From: DASZIT01 sp963709665
Lineage (GTDB): Bacteria > Actinomycetota > Acidimicrobiia > Acidimicrobiales > RAAP-2
Direction: 5' to 3'
Length of the DNA: 64,000 nucleotides
NCBI GenBank assembly: GCA_963709665.1
Contig: CAVPWU010000002.1
Span: 868,001-932,000 of the forward strand
Part shown: in pieces, positions 29,675 to 38,475 of the stretch
Layout: each line of letters opens with the position of its first letter
How positions within the stretch are numbered: position 1 is the first letter of the stretch
Made by a program: the position numbers and the translations under genes
Notes under the pieces: model-generated
Told to the model about the DNA's origin: nothing
What the model saw: only the letters and a program-made list of their open reading frames with translations
The model's database searches: none

Positions 29675-30713
29675 GGAGGCTCCCTTCGGTGGGGCCCTGC
29701 GCCAGCAGCAGGAAGAGCACCGCCATGCGGACCGCCACCCCGTTGCTGACCTGGCCGATGATCCGGGCGGCGGGGAGGTCGGCGACCTCCGAGGCGATCT
29801 CCACCCCCCGGACCATGGGACCGGGATGCAGGATGAGCGAGTCCGGCCCCAGCATGGCCGCCCGGCGGGCGGTGAGGCCGAAGCCGGCGGTGTACTCCCG
29901 GAGGGAGGGGACGAACGCCCCGCTCCCCCGCTCCGACTGCACCCGCAGCAGCGACACCACGTCGGCGGCGGGCAGCTCTCGGTCGAGGTCGTGGCTGACC
30001 GAGGCCACCGGCCAGCCCTCCAGGGAGGGGGGCAGCAGGGTGCGGGGGGCCACCAGGGTGACCTCGGCGCCGAGGGCGGCGTAGGCGGCGACCTGGGACC
30101 GGGCCACCCGGCTGTGCCGGATGTCGCCGACGATCACCACCTGCAGGCCCTTGAATCCACCGATACCGTCGTCACCGTCGTCGTCGTCGTCGTCCCGGCC
30201 GGACGCCGCGTTCCCGTCGGAGCCGGAGGTGCCGCTCCCCTCCCCGCCCCGGCTCAGCAGCGACTGGCGGACGGTGTAGAGGTCGAGGAGGGCCTGGGTG
30301 GGATGCTCGTGCCAGCCGTCGCCGGCGTTGACCACCGCGGTGTCCGGCACCCACCGCGCCACCTGGATGGGCGCTCCCGACGACGAGTGGCGGACGATCA
30401 CCGCGTCGATGCCCATCGCCTCGATGGTCTCCACCGTGTCGCGGAGCGACTCCCCCTTCTTGACCGAGGAGGAGCCCGCCGCGAAGGAGAGCACGTCGGC
30501 CGACAGCCGCTTGGCGGCGGTCTCGAACGACACCCGGGTCCGGGTGGAGTCCTCGAAGAAGAGGGTGGCCACCGTCCGGCCCCGGAGGGCGGGCACCTTG
30601 GGGTTGGCCCGGTGGGCGACCTCGACGAAGGAGTCGGTGACCCGGAGCACCTCGGCGATCCCGTCGGGCCCCAGGTCGTCGATACCCAGCAGGTGGCGGG
30701 GGAAGTGGCTCAC
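29667..30713 (-). CDS. pyrB: Aspartate carbamoyltransferase catalytic chain
   Basis: Joins carbamoyl phosphate and aspartate. The carbamoyl-phosphate loop FFEDSTRTRVSFE, the aspartate-loop region SSSVKKGESLRDT, NAGDGWHEHPTQALLDLYT, and HPGPMVRG near the end are all intact. After the HPTQ motif there is an unusual Gly/Ser and poly-Asp insertion of about 35 residues (contains six consecutive Asp) before GLQVVIVGDIRHSRVARS. No regulatory chain gene (pyrI) is nearby, as usual in actinobacteria. It overlaps pyrC by eight bases and pyrR by four. Confidence 0.94.
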   Translation of the reverse strand: MSHFPRHLLGIDDLGPDGIAEVLRVTDSFVEVAHRANPKVPALRGRTVATLFFEDSTRTRVSFETAAKRLSADVLSFAAGSSSVKKGESLRDTVETIEAMGIDAVIVRHSSSGAPIQVARWVPDTAVVNAGDGWHEHPTQALLDLYTVRQSLLSRGGEGSGTSGSDGNAASGRDDDDDDGDDGIGGFKGLQVVIVGDIRHSRVARSQVAAYAALGAEVTLVAPRTLLPPSLEGWPVASVSHDLDRELPAADVVSLLRVQSERGSGAFVPSLREYTAGFGLTARRAAMLGPDSLILHPGPMVRGVEIASEVADLPAARIIGQVSNGVAVRMAVLFLLLAQGPTEGSLHE

Positions 30714-31279
30714 CGGTTGACCACGTCCCCGAGGGTGACGCCCTCCTCGGTGACGTCGACCATCTCGTCGCGCCGGGTGGGGAGGTTCTTGCCCACGAAG
30801 TCGGGGCGGATCGGGAGCTCGCGGTGGCCCCGGTCCACCATCACCGCCAGCTGCACCGCCTGGGCCCGGCCGTACTCGCTGAGGGCGTTGAGGGCGGCCC
30901 GGATGGTCCGCCCGGTGAAGAGGACGTCGTCCACCAGTACCACCGTGGCCCCGGTCAGGTCGGTGGCGATGTCGGTGACCGCCTCGGGCAGCACCGGCCG
31001 GAGGCCGATGTCGTCCCGGTAGAAGGCGACGTCGAGGGAGCCGACCGGGATGGTGGTGGTGCCCACCTCCTCGAGGGTGGCGGCCAGCCGCCGGGCGATG
31101 GGGACCCCACCGGTCTGCAGGCCGATGAGGACGAGGTGCTCGAGTCCCCGGTTGCGCTCGTCGATCTCGTGCGCCATCCGGGTGATGGCCCGCTGGACGT
31201 CGGATGCCGACATCACCTGTGCCCGGGGAACGAACAGCGCACCCCGCGGTCGGGTATGGCTGCGTTCGCGTTCGGCCAC
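30710..31279 (-). CDS. pyrR: Pyrimidine operon RNA-binding regulator / uracil phosphoribosyltransferase
   Basis: Binds UMP and the pyr leader RNA to repress the operon; also has weak uracil phosphoribosyltransferase activity. The 189-residue protein has LIGLQTGGVPIARRL, the PRPP loop VVLVDDVLFTGRTIRAAL and VDRGHRELPIRPDFVGKN. I chose GTG 31279 because AGGAGG lies about four bases upstream; a GTG at 31306 is the alternative. A hairpin matching the PyrR binding consensus lies directly before this ribosome-binding site. First gene of the pyrR-B-C-carAB-pyrD-F operon. Confidence 0.95.
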   Translation of the reverse strand: MAERERSHTRPRGALFVPRAQVMSASDVQRAITRMAHEIDERNRGLEHLVLIGLQTGGVPIARRLAATLEEVGTTTIPVGSLDVAFYRDDIGLRPVLPEAVTDIATDLTGATVVLVDDVLFTGRTIRAALNALSEYGRAQAVQLAVMVDRGHRELPIRPDFVGKNLPTRRDEMVDVTEEGVTLGDVVNR

Positions 31280-31295
31280 TGCTCCTCCTGTCCGT

Positions 31296-31315
31296 ACGGG
31301 CCTCACGGGACCCGC
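31296..31315 (-). promoter_or_regulatory. PyrR-binding RNA hairpin in the pyr operon leader
   Basis: On the minus strand, a 5-bp stem GCGGG/CCCGT encloses the loop TCCCGTGAGG. The loop and its closing bases match the known PyrR recognition pattern (UCC-N-G-N-GAGG-Y). It lies just upstream of the pyrR Shine-Dalgarno AGGAGG. No separate terminator is evident between it and the gene, so control by blocking translation, as described for mycobacterial pyrR, fits better than attenuation. The pattern match is by eye from memory of the consensus. Confidence 0.65.
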
Positions 31316-31474
31316 TTCACGGTCAGAAGCAGACTCTAGCGCGGCCGGGGCTGAGAGGGGGCTGAGCGGAGCCCGTTCCCGGGTCGGCCGGCAGCCTCCG
31401 GCGGTCCGCCCGGGTCCTGCCGGCGCCCCACCGGCCCGGACCGGGCGCCGCCCGACGACCTAGGCTTCGCCCCC

Positions 31475-32752
31475 GTGGAGATGGTCCTCAGCGCCCTCAA
31501 CCTCGGGCCGCCCGGGGGGGTGCAGACCTACCTGCTCACGGTGGCGCCCCACCTCGAGCGCCTGGGCCACCAGGTGACGATCTTCTCGCCGGAGCTGGGG
31601 ACGATGGCCGAGGTGGCCCGATCCCGCGGGCTCCGGGTCACCGACGTCGAGACCGACCTCCCCGACCGGTGCGACGCCGTCATCGCCCAGGACGGCATCA
31701 CCGTGCTGGCCATGGCCGACCGGTACCCCGACGCCGTGCGGCTGCTGGTGGTCCACAGCGCCATCCTCGACGTCCACCTCCCCCGGGGGACGGAGGACAC
31801 CATCAGCGGGGCGGTGGTGATGAACGACGCGGTGGCGGCCCGGGTCCGGGCCATGGCGGCGGACCTGCCGGTGACCCGGCTCCGCCAACCCATCGACGTC
31901 GACCAGCACTACGTGGCCTCGCCGCTACCCGACCGGCCCTCCCGGGTGCTGATGCTCGGGAACTACCTCCACGGCCCCCAGCTCCACGCCCTGGTGGAGG
32001 TGTGCGAGGAGGAGGGGCTGGCCTGGGACCACGTCGGGACCCACGGCACCCTGCGGGTCGACCCGGTGGAGGCCATCGCCGATGCCGACATCGTCGTCGG
32101 CCTGGGCCGGTCCGTGCTCGACGCCATGGCGTGCGGCCGGGCCGCCTGGGTCTACGGACCCTCGGCCGGCGACGGGTGGGTCACCACCGACACCTACGCC
32201 GCCCTCGAGGCGGACGGATTCCGGGGGAAGGTCACCGACCGGATTCCGGCGGCGGCCGACTTCGCCGCCGATCTCGCCGGGTACCGGTCCTCGATGGGGG
32301 TGGACAACCGGAACCTGGTCTTCCTCCACCACACCGCCACCGAGCACGCCGTCGGCCTGGTGGCCGCCGTGACGGCACGTGGTGGCCGGCCCGCCTCCCG
32401 GCGGGCCGACGCGCCGTTGCGGGAGCTGGCCCGGGCGGTGCGGATGCAGCACGAGGCCCAGGCCTCGCTCATCGCCATCGCCGAGCGCCTCCGGGTGGTG
32501 AACGAGCAGCTGGTGGTCCGAGACGCCGAGCTGGAGGCGGCCCGGAGGGAGACGGCGGCCCTCCAGAAGGAGTTGGCCGACGCCGACCCGCCGACCGGCG
32601 ACGGTGCCGACCCCGGGGCCCGGGCCCTCCGGGCCGAGGTGGCCGCCCTCACCGCCCGGCTCGACTCCCTCCAGGCCAGCCGCCCCTGGCGGGCGCTCGA
32701 CGCCGTGATGGGGCGGCTCGAGGGCGTACGCCGACGGGCCGACCGACGGTGA
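31475..32752 (+). CDS. Glycosyltransferase-like protein (GT4 style) with coiled-coil tail
   Basis: The N-terminal region (LGPPGGVQTYLLTVAPHLERLG, split around GGVQTYLL) is typical of GT-B glycosyltransferases that bind the acceptor first. The middle (VLMLGNYLHGPQLHALVE) and the ADIVVGLGRSVLDAMACGRAAW segment correspond to the nucleotide-sugar domain, with the conserved acidic residue position replaced in part. From about residue 310 a charged helical stretch with heptad character follows (ARRETAALQKELADA). Substrate unknown. GTG 31475 is the start; no partner genes for a polysaccharide locus are nearby. Divergent from pyrR. Confidence 0.65.
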   Translation: MEMVLSALNLGPPGGVQTYLLTVAPHLERLGHQVTIFSPELGTMAEVARSRGLRVTDVETDLPDRCDAVIAQDGITVLAMADRYPDAVRLLVVHSAILDVHLPRGTEDTISGAVVMNDAVAARVRAMAADLPVTRLRQPIDVDQHYVASPLPDRPSRVLMLGNYLHGPQLHALVEVCEEEGLAWDHVGTHGTLRVDPVEAIADADIVVGLGRSVLDAMACGRAAWVYGPSAGDGWVTTDTYAALEADGFRGKVTDRIPAAADFAADLAGYRSSMGVDNRNLVFLHHTATEHAVGLVAAVTARGGRPASRRADAPLRELARAVRMQHEAQASLIAIAERLRVVNEQLVVRDAELEAARRETAALQKELADADPPTGDGADPGARALRAEVAALTARLDSLQASRPWRALDAVMGRLEGVRRRADRR

Positions 32753-32851
32753 CCTGATCGGAGGTAGAACGGGTGGAGAGGCGACCCGTCCGGAGGGGGG
32801 AACGGTGCGACCGCCGGTCACCGCCCGCCACACCCCACGTCAGGAGCTCCC

Positions 32852-33622
32852 ATGACCCAGCTGGCCCTCGTCACCGGCGCCTCGTCGGGGATCGGCGCCG
32901 CCTTCGCCCGACGCCTGGCCGCCGACGGCTACGACCTGGTGGCGGTGGGCCGACGGGAGGACCGGCTCCTGGAACTGGTCGACTCCTTCCCCCATGTCGA
33001 GGTCCGACCGATGGTCGCCGACCTGGGGACCGACCGGGGGGTGGATGCCGTGGCCGAGATCTGCGCCTCCCGTCCGCTGACCATGCTGGTGAACAACGCC
33101 GGGGTCGCCCACTACATGCCGATGGCCGACCTCTCTGCCGAGCAGGCCAGCGAGGTGGTCCACGTCAAGGTGGTGGCCCCGACCCTGCTGATCCGGGCCG
33201 CCGTGCCGGGGATGATCGCCCGTGGCGAGGGCACCATCATCAACGTGGCCGGCATGCTGGCTTTCAGCGGTCCCGGCCCCCAGGGGCCGCAGCGGGCCAC
33301 CTACACCGGCACGCTGGCCCACCTGGTGGCCATGACCCAGGTGCTCCACGGGGAGCTGGGCCCGGAGGGACTCACCGTCCAGGTGGTGTGCCCCGGAGTG
33401 GTGGCCACCGAGTTCCACACCCGGCAGGGGCTCGACCTCAGCGGCGTCCCCCGGATGTCGGCCGAGGACGTGGTGACCGCCAGCCTCCGGGGCCTGGAGC
33501 TGGGCGAGGTGGTGTGCGCCCCCGGGGTCGAGGACGCCGGACTCCTGGCGGCGGTGTCGGCCGCCGATCTGGCCGCCTTCGGGGCGCAGAGCCCGGAGCT
33601 GGCGTCGCGCTACCGGAGCTGA
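32852..33622 (+). CDS. Short-chain dehydrogenase/reductase-like protein lacking catalytic Ser and Lys
   Basis: The Rossmann motif TGASSGIG, the NNAG motif (LVNNAGVAHY) and the late PG motif (VVCPGVVATEF) mark the SDR family. The catalytic tetrad is not standard: the usual Ser position reads NVAGML, and the YxxxK motif reads YTGTL, so Tyr remains but Ser and Lys do not. It may be inactive as a dehydrogenase or use an altered mechanism. AGGAG lies before ATG 32852. It follows the glycosyltransferase gene by about 100 bases on the same strand; co-transcription is possible. Confidence 0.8.
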   Translation: MTQLALVTGASSGIGAAFARRLAADGYDLVAVGRREDRLLELVDSFPHVEVRPMVADLGTDRGVDAVAEICASRPLTMLVNNAGVAHYMPMADLSAEQASEVVHVKVVAPTLLIRAAVPGMIARGEGTIINVAGMLAFSGPGPQGPQRATYTGTLAHLVAMTQVLHGELGPEGLTVQVVCPGVVATEFHTRQGLDLSGVPRMSAEDVVTASLRGLELGEVVCAPGVEDAGLLAAVSAADLAAFGAQSPELASRYRS

Positions 33623-33632
33623 GCGGGCCGGA

Positions 33633-34079
33633 CTACGACCCGGCGATCCCCAGCGCCCCGGTGATCTGCTGCACGGCGGCGGCCTCCGCCGGGCTCACCG
33701 CCACCCCGTGCTCCTTGTGGGCGGCCGCCACCTTGTTGGCCAGGGTCAGCACGAACGTGCGGTACTCGGCCAGCTCCTCGGCGGTCGCCTTGGCGGACAC
33801 CAGGGCCACGGCGTCCTTGATGTGGCCGATACCGTGCTCCCGCAGCTCCTCGGGCGACTTGTACCGGGTGTGGTCCATCTCCGGCTTGGCGGAGACGATC
33901 TCGTCGAGCAGCTCGCTCTCCCCGTGCTCCTTGCGGGCCTCCACGTACGCCTTGGACATGGCGTAGGTCTCCCGGAAGGTGCCGCCGTGGTCGGCGGTGA
34001 TGACCATGGTCCCGGCCACCGGTGGCCCCTGAAGCACCTGCTTCCACTCGTCGGGTGTGAAGGCGGCACTGGTGGTCAT
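33633..34079 (-). CDS. Conserved-looking protein of unknown function
   Basis: A 148-residue cytoplasmic, helix-rich protein without membrane segments. It opens MTTSAAFTPDEWKQVLQGPP and contains ITADHGGTFRETYAMSKAY, a Lys/Glu-rich middle and an Ala-rich end with NKVAAAHKEHG. The codon pattern looks fully coding. I do not recognise the family. It is convergent with the SDR-like gene and divergent from the SNF2 gene. The sequence upstream of the start contains CTGCTCGGGGGTGG, also found in the metK leader repeats. Confidence 0.6.
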   Translation of the reverse strand: MTTSAAFTPDEWKQVLQGPPVAGTMVITADHGGTFRETYAMSKAYVEARKEHGESELLDEIVSAKPEMDHTRYKSPEELREHGIGHIKDAVALVSAKATAEELAEYRTFVLTLANKVAAAHKEHGVAVSPAEAAAVQQITGALGIAGS

Positions 34080-34130
34080 CGGGGCTCCGGTCTGCTCGGG
34101 GGTGGCTGGGCATCCACCCTACCCAGTCAC

Positions 34131-34213
34131 CGGCGGCCGACGGGGCGGCCGACCCCGGCCGGTCGCCCGCATCCCCCGGCCGGGCGCGGGCATCCCGGCG
34201 GCCGACGGGGCGG
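34131..34213. repeat. Direct repeat of 18 bp upstream of the SNF2 gene
   Basis: CGGCGGCCGACGGGGCGG occurs at 34131-34148 and again at 34196-34213, in the divergent gap between the unknown gene and the SNF2 gene. The second copy is about 20 bases upstream of the SNF2 start. It could be an operator or just GC-rich redundancy. Confidence 0.6.
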
Positions 34214-34233
34214 GCACGCGTAAGGTGCGACGG

Positions 34234-37107
34234 ATGGCCACCGCCGACGCCACCGACCTCGGCCGCCGGCCCCCACCGCCCGACGACGTCCCCGGCCACC
34301 GGGTCACCGTCCTGGGTGGGCTCCGGCTCACCCCCGGGATCGAGGCCACCCTGGTCCCCGACGATCCCAACGGCGAGCCGGAGGGTGGCTGGCTCGGATC
34401 CCGCGGCACCTGCCTGGCGCTGTGGCACCGCCACCACCCGCTCGGCTCCGACCAGCTCACCCTGGTGCTGCCGGGACGGGGCGGCCCCCGTCGAACCACC
34501 GTGGCCGCCCGCCTCCACCCGGTGGCCGAGGTGGTGGCCGACCTGGTCCAGCTCCCGGCCAACGCCGCGGTCAGCCCGTCGGTGGCCGCCTGGTCGGTGG
34601 CGGCCAAGCTCGCCGTCGACCTGGTGTCCCGGGGTCGGCTCCGACCGGGTGTCGACCGCCGGGGGCGGGCCGTCTGGCGGCTGGGCCCCCTCGACCCCGA
34701 CGACCACGCCCGGGCCACCCAACTGGTGGACGGGCTCCCCACCGAGGCCCATGCCACCCCGCTGGCCGGCCGCCGCCCGCTCCGGCTCCCGGCCGGGGCG
34801 GCCACCGTCGCCGAGTTCTTCGACTCGGTGGCCGACAGCTTCGTCCGCACCGCCGCCGCCCCGGTGACGGGCGGGGGCCCGTTCGCCGCCCCCTCGCCGG
34901 CCCACCTCCCCGCCGATCTGCTCGACTGGCTGTCCGACACCGGTGGGGCGGCCTCCGACGAGGCGCAGTTCGGTCTCCGCCTCACCCTCCCGGACGGGGA
35001 GGAGGGGTCGTTCGCCGCCCTGGTCCAGGTGCGCAGCAACACCGACCCCAGCCTGGTCCTCGACGCCTCCTCCCTGTGGGACGCCCCGGGACCCGTCCTG
35101 GCCCGGATGGGCGAGGACGTGGACGGCGCCCTGCTGGTCGCCCTCCGGCGCGGGGCCCGGGTGTGGCCACCGCTGGCTCGGCTCCTCGACCAGGCCCGGC
35201 CCGAGGTGCTCGAGCTCGACGACGACGAGACCACCCAGCTGCTGGGGGAGGCGGCCGGCGCCCTGGCCGATGTGGGCATCGAGGTCCTGTGGCCCTCCAG
35301 CCTGGTGGGCGAGCGGATCGTCCTCGGGGCGGTGGTGGGCACCCCGGCTCCGGGCAAGGTGGTGCCGTCGACCTTCACCCTCGACGCTCTGCTCGACTTC
35401 ACCTGGGAGGCGTCGGTGGGAGGCCTCACCCTCACCCAGACCGAACTGTCCGCCCTGGCCGAGGCCAAGCGTCCGCTGGTCCGGGTGCGGGGGCGGTGGG
35501 TCCTGGCCGACCCGGACCTGGCCGGTCGGCTCCGACGGCACCGGGGACGGATCGACGGTGCCGAGGCGCTGGCCGCCGCCCTCAGCGGCTCGGTGGTGGT
35601 GGCCGGCGAGACGGTCCCGGTACGGGCGGCCGGCCCCCTGGCCCGGTTGACCACCCGCCTGGGGGCGGGTGGCGTCCGCCAGCTCCCCGAACCGCACGGG
35701 CTCCACGCCACCCTCCGCCCCTACCAGCGACGGGGCCTGGCGTGGCTGGTGGAGATGGTCGACCTGGGACTGGGCGGCTGCCTGGCCGACGACATGGGGC
35801 TGGGGAAGACCGTGCAGGTCATCGCCCTCCACCTCCACCGGGTGGCGGCGGGCGAGCGCACGCCCACGCTGGTGGTGTGCCCGACCACCCTGCTGGGCAA
35901 CTGGGAGCGGGAGCTCCAGCGCTTCGCCCCGGGGCTGGCGGTGCGCCGCTACCACGGTGGGGATCGCCATCTCGACGACCTGGTCGACGGCGAGGTGGTC
36001 CTGGCCACCTACGGCGTCGTGCTGCGCGACGCCGCCTCGCTGCAGCGGGTGGCCTGGGGGCTGGTGGTGGCCGACGAGGCCCAGCACGTGAAGAACCCGC
36101 TGTCCAAGACGGCCCGCGCCCTCCGGACCATCCACGCCGGGGGACGCCTCGCCCTCACCGGGACCCCGGTCGAGAACCGGCTGACCGAGCTGTGGGCGAT
36201 CCTCGACTTCACCACCCCGGGCCTGCTCGGTCCCCTGGAGGCGTTCCGTCGGCGGGTGGCCCTTCCCATCGAGCGGAACCAGGACCCCGAGGCCACCGAG
36301 CGCCTGTCCCACCTGGTGCGCCCCTTCCTCCTCCGTCGGAGGAAGTCGGACCCGGACATCGTCCCCGAGCTGCCGGCCAAGACGGAGACCGACAACATCG
36401 TGCCCCTCTCCGCCGAGCAGGTCACCCTGTACGAGGCGGTGGTGCGGGAGTCGTTGGCCGAGATCACCGCCGCCCGGGGCATCGCCCGGCGGGGACTGAT
36501 CCTGAAGCTGCTGACCGGGCTGAAGCAGGTCTGCAACCACCCGGCGCAGTACCTGCACCAGCGGGGGCCGCTCCCGGGTCGCTCGGGCAAGCTCGACGCC
36601 CTCGACGAGCTGGTGCCGGCCATGATCGACGGTGGCGAGTCGGTCCTCATCTTCTCCCAGTACGTGGCCATGCTCCGCCTGATCGAACACCACCTGGGGA
36701 CGATGGGCACGCCGAACCTCTTCCTCCACGGCGGGGTGACCGCCACCCGACGCGACGCCATGGTGGCGCGGTTCCAGGCCGGCGAGGTGCCTGTCTTCCT
36801 GCTGTCCCTGAAGGCGGGAGGGACCGGGTTGAACCTGACCCGGGCCACCCAGGTGGTCCACTTCGACCGGTGGTGGAACCCGGCCGTCGAGGACCAGGCC
36901 AGCGACCGGGCCTGGCGCATCGGCCAGCACAAGCCCGTCCAGGTCCACCGGCTGGTCACCGAGGGGACCATCGAGGACCGGATCGCCACCCTCCTCGAGT
37001 CGAAGCGACGGCTGGCCGAGGCGGTGGTGGGAGCGGGCGAGGGATGGGTCTCCGAGCTGTCCGACTCCGAGCTGTCCGAGCTCGTGGCCCTCCGGACGGA
37101 TCGGTGA
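34234..37107 (+). CDS. SNF2-family DNA-dependent ATPase
   Basis: A 957-residue bacterial SWI2/SNF2 ATPase. The N-terminal 460 residues are an accessory region typical of bacterial members; the ATPase then shows motif I (ADDMGLGKTVQVIAL), motif II (VADEAQHVKN), motif III (ALTGTPVENRL), and the C-terminal helicase lobe with LSLKAGGTGLNLTRA and SDRAWRIGQHKPV. All ATP-hydrolysis residues are present, so it should move on or remodel DNA-protein complexes. The GTG start of the SWIM-finger gene overlaps its stop as GTGA, so the two proteins are probably made together. ATG 34234 has AAGG upstream. Confidence 0.93.
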   Translation: MATADATDLGRRPPPPDDVPGHRVTVLGGLRLTPGIEATLVPDDPNGEPEGGWLGSRGTCLALWHRHHPLGSDQLTLVLPGRGGPRRTTVAARLHPVAEVVADLVQLPANAAVSPSVAAWSVAAKLAVDLVSRGRLRPGVDRRGRAVWRLGPLDPDDHARATQLVDGLPTEAHATPLAGRRPLRLPAGAATVAEFFDSVADSFVRTAAAPVTGGGPFAAPSPAHLPADLLDWLSDTGGAASDEAQFGLRLTLPDGEEGSFAALVQVRSNTDPSLVLDASSLWDAPGPVLARMGEDVDGALLVALRRGARVWPPLARLLDQARPEVLELDDDETTQLLGEAAGALADVGIEVLWPSSLVGERIVLGAVVGTPAPGKVVPSTFTLDALLDFTWEASVGGLTLTQTELSALAEAKRPLVRVRGRWVLADPDLAGRLRRHRGRIDGAEALAAALSGSVVVAGETVPVRAAGPLARLTTRLGAGGVRQLPEPHGLHATLRPYQRRGLAWLVEMVDLGLGGCLADDMGLGKTVQVIALHLHRVAAGERTPTLVVCPTTLLGNWERELQRFAPGLAVRRYHGGDRHLDDLVDGEVVLATYGVVLRDAASLQRVAWGLVVADEAQHVKNPLSKTARALRTIHAGGRLALTGTPVENRLTELWAILDFTTPGLLGPLEAFRRRVALPIERNQDPEATERLSHLVRPFLLRRRKSDPDIVPELPAKTETDNIVPLSAEQVTLYEAVVRESLAEITAARGIARRGLILKLLTGLKQVCNHPAQYLHQRGPLPGRSGKLDALDELVPAMIDGGESVLIFSQYVAMLRLIEHHLGTMGTPNLFLHGGVTATRRDAMVARFQAGEVPVFLLSLKAGGTGLNLTRATQVVHFDRWWNPAVEDQASDRAWRIGQHKPVQVHRLVTEGTIEDRIATLLESKRRLAEAVVGAGEGWVSELSDSELSELVALRTDR

Positions 37108-38438
37108 CCCCGACGACACCGGGCCCCCGGGGTCGACCGCCGGGGAGGCCGGTCGTGCGCACCACCTCCCGGCGGGCGTTCGGCCACACCTGGTGGGGGA
37201 AGGCGTGGGTGGAGGCGCTCGAGCAGCACGCCCAGCTGGACGCCAACCGGCTGCCCCGCGGCCGGACCTACGCCCGGCACAGCCGGGTCACCGACCTCGA
37301 GGCGGACACCGGGGTGGTGACCGCCCGGGTCCACGGCAGTCGCGCCACTCCCTACCGGGTCCAGCTCCGGGTGCGGCAGTTCACCGACCGCGAGTGGGCC
37401 CAGGTCCTCGACGCCGTCTCCGCCCGGGCCGGGCATGCGGCCGCCCTGCTGGAGGGCGAGATCACGCCGGAGGTCGTCAGCGACGTGGACGGGACCGGGC
37501 TCGACCTCCTCCCCCGGGCCGGCGAGATCGGGACCATCTGCTCGTGCCCGGACTGGGCGAACCCCTGCAAGCATGCGGCGGCGGTCTGCTACCTGGTGGC
37601 CGACCTGGTCGACGACGATCCGTTCGTGGTCCTGCTGCTCCGGGGCCGGTCGCGCCCGCAGGTGCTGGCCGGCCTGCGCGCCCGTCGGAGCGGGCCGGCA
37701 CCGGCCGGGGCGCCGGCGACGCCCACCACCCGACCCGACGACGGCGTGCTGGCCCGCCAGGCGTGGGCGAGGCCCCCGAACCCTCGGGGCCGGAGCGGCG
37801 GGGCGGGGCGGGTGCCCCCCGGCGGCGGTGTCGAGACCGGCCCGGCCACCGAGTGGCTTCCGGTTCCCCCGCTGCCGAGGGAACGACCGGGCCGACCCGC
37901 CCGACTCCTGGTCGATCCGCCGGTCGGGTCCGGCGTGGTGGGCGACGATCTGGTCGAGTTGGCCACCGACGCGGCCAACCGCGCCTGGGAGCTCCTCTCC
38001 GGGAAGGGCGACGGCGGCCTGACCCTCGACGGCGAGACCGACCTGGCCCGGCGGGCCGCCCTCGCCATCGGGACCCCCCGCTTCGAACAGGTGGCCGAAC
38101 GGGCCGGGCGGGCCGGGCGGGCGTTGCTCGGCCCGGCCCTGGCCTGGCAGCACGACGGGGTCGACGGGGTGGCGGTGGCGGAGGAGGCCTGGCGACCGCC
38201 CAAGTCCGAGATCGAGGACGCCCGGGACGAGCTGCGCCGCCTCGGCCTGGTGGCCCGGATCCGCGACAACCGGATCAACCTGCTGGGGACCACCGTCCAG
38301 CTCCGACTGGGGAAGAACCGGAGCTGGTACCGGTTCGACCGGCGGGGTGGCGACTGGGAGCTGGCGGCGCCCCCGAGGCCCACCCTGGTCGAGGCGCTCG
38401 ACGAGCTGGGGTCGGCGGAGCCCCCCGACCGGCACTGA
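37104..38438 (+). CDS. SWIM zinc-finger protein, partner of the SNF2 ATPase
   Basis: A 444-residue protein beginning with an Arg/Pro-rich stretch and FGHTWWGKAWVEALE, a signature of bacterial SWIM-domain proteins. The SWIM finger is CSCPDWANPCKHAAAVCY (CxCxnCxH), a zinc-binding element for DNA or protein contact. The rest contains a Pro/Gly-rich linker and a C-terminal domain ending in a charged helix. The start GTG overlaps the SNF2 stop. The pairing of SWIM and SNF2 genes is known across bacteria, but its process is not established; DNA repair or chromatin-like remodelling is inferred. Confidence 0.88.
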   Translation: MTPTTPGPRGRPPGRPVVRTTSRRAFGHTWWGKAWVEALEQHAQLDANRLPRGRTYARHSRVTDLEADTGVVTARVHGSRATPYRVQLRVRQFTDREWAQVLDAVSARAGHAAALLEGEITPEVVSDVDGTGLDLLPRAGEIGTICSCPDWANPCKHAAAVCYLVADLVDDDPFVVLLLRGRSRPQVLAGLRARRSGPAPAGAPATPTTRPDDGVLARQAWARPPNPRGRSGGAGRVPPGGGVETGPATEWLPVPPLPRERPGRPARLLVDPPVGSGVVGDDLVELATDAANRAWELLSGKGDGGLTLDGETDLARRAALAIGTPRFEQVAERAGRAGRALLGPALAWQHDGVDGVAVAEEAWRPPKSEIEDARDELRRLGLVARIRDNRINLLGTTVQLRLGKNRSWYRFDRRGGDWELAAPPRPTLVEALDELGSAEPPDRH

Positions 38439-38475
38439 GCGACGCCGGCGTCCAGACACGCCTGAGGCCCACGCC

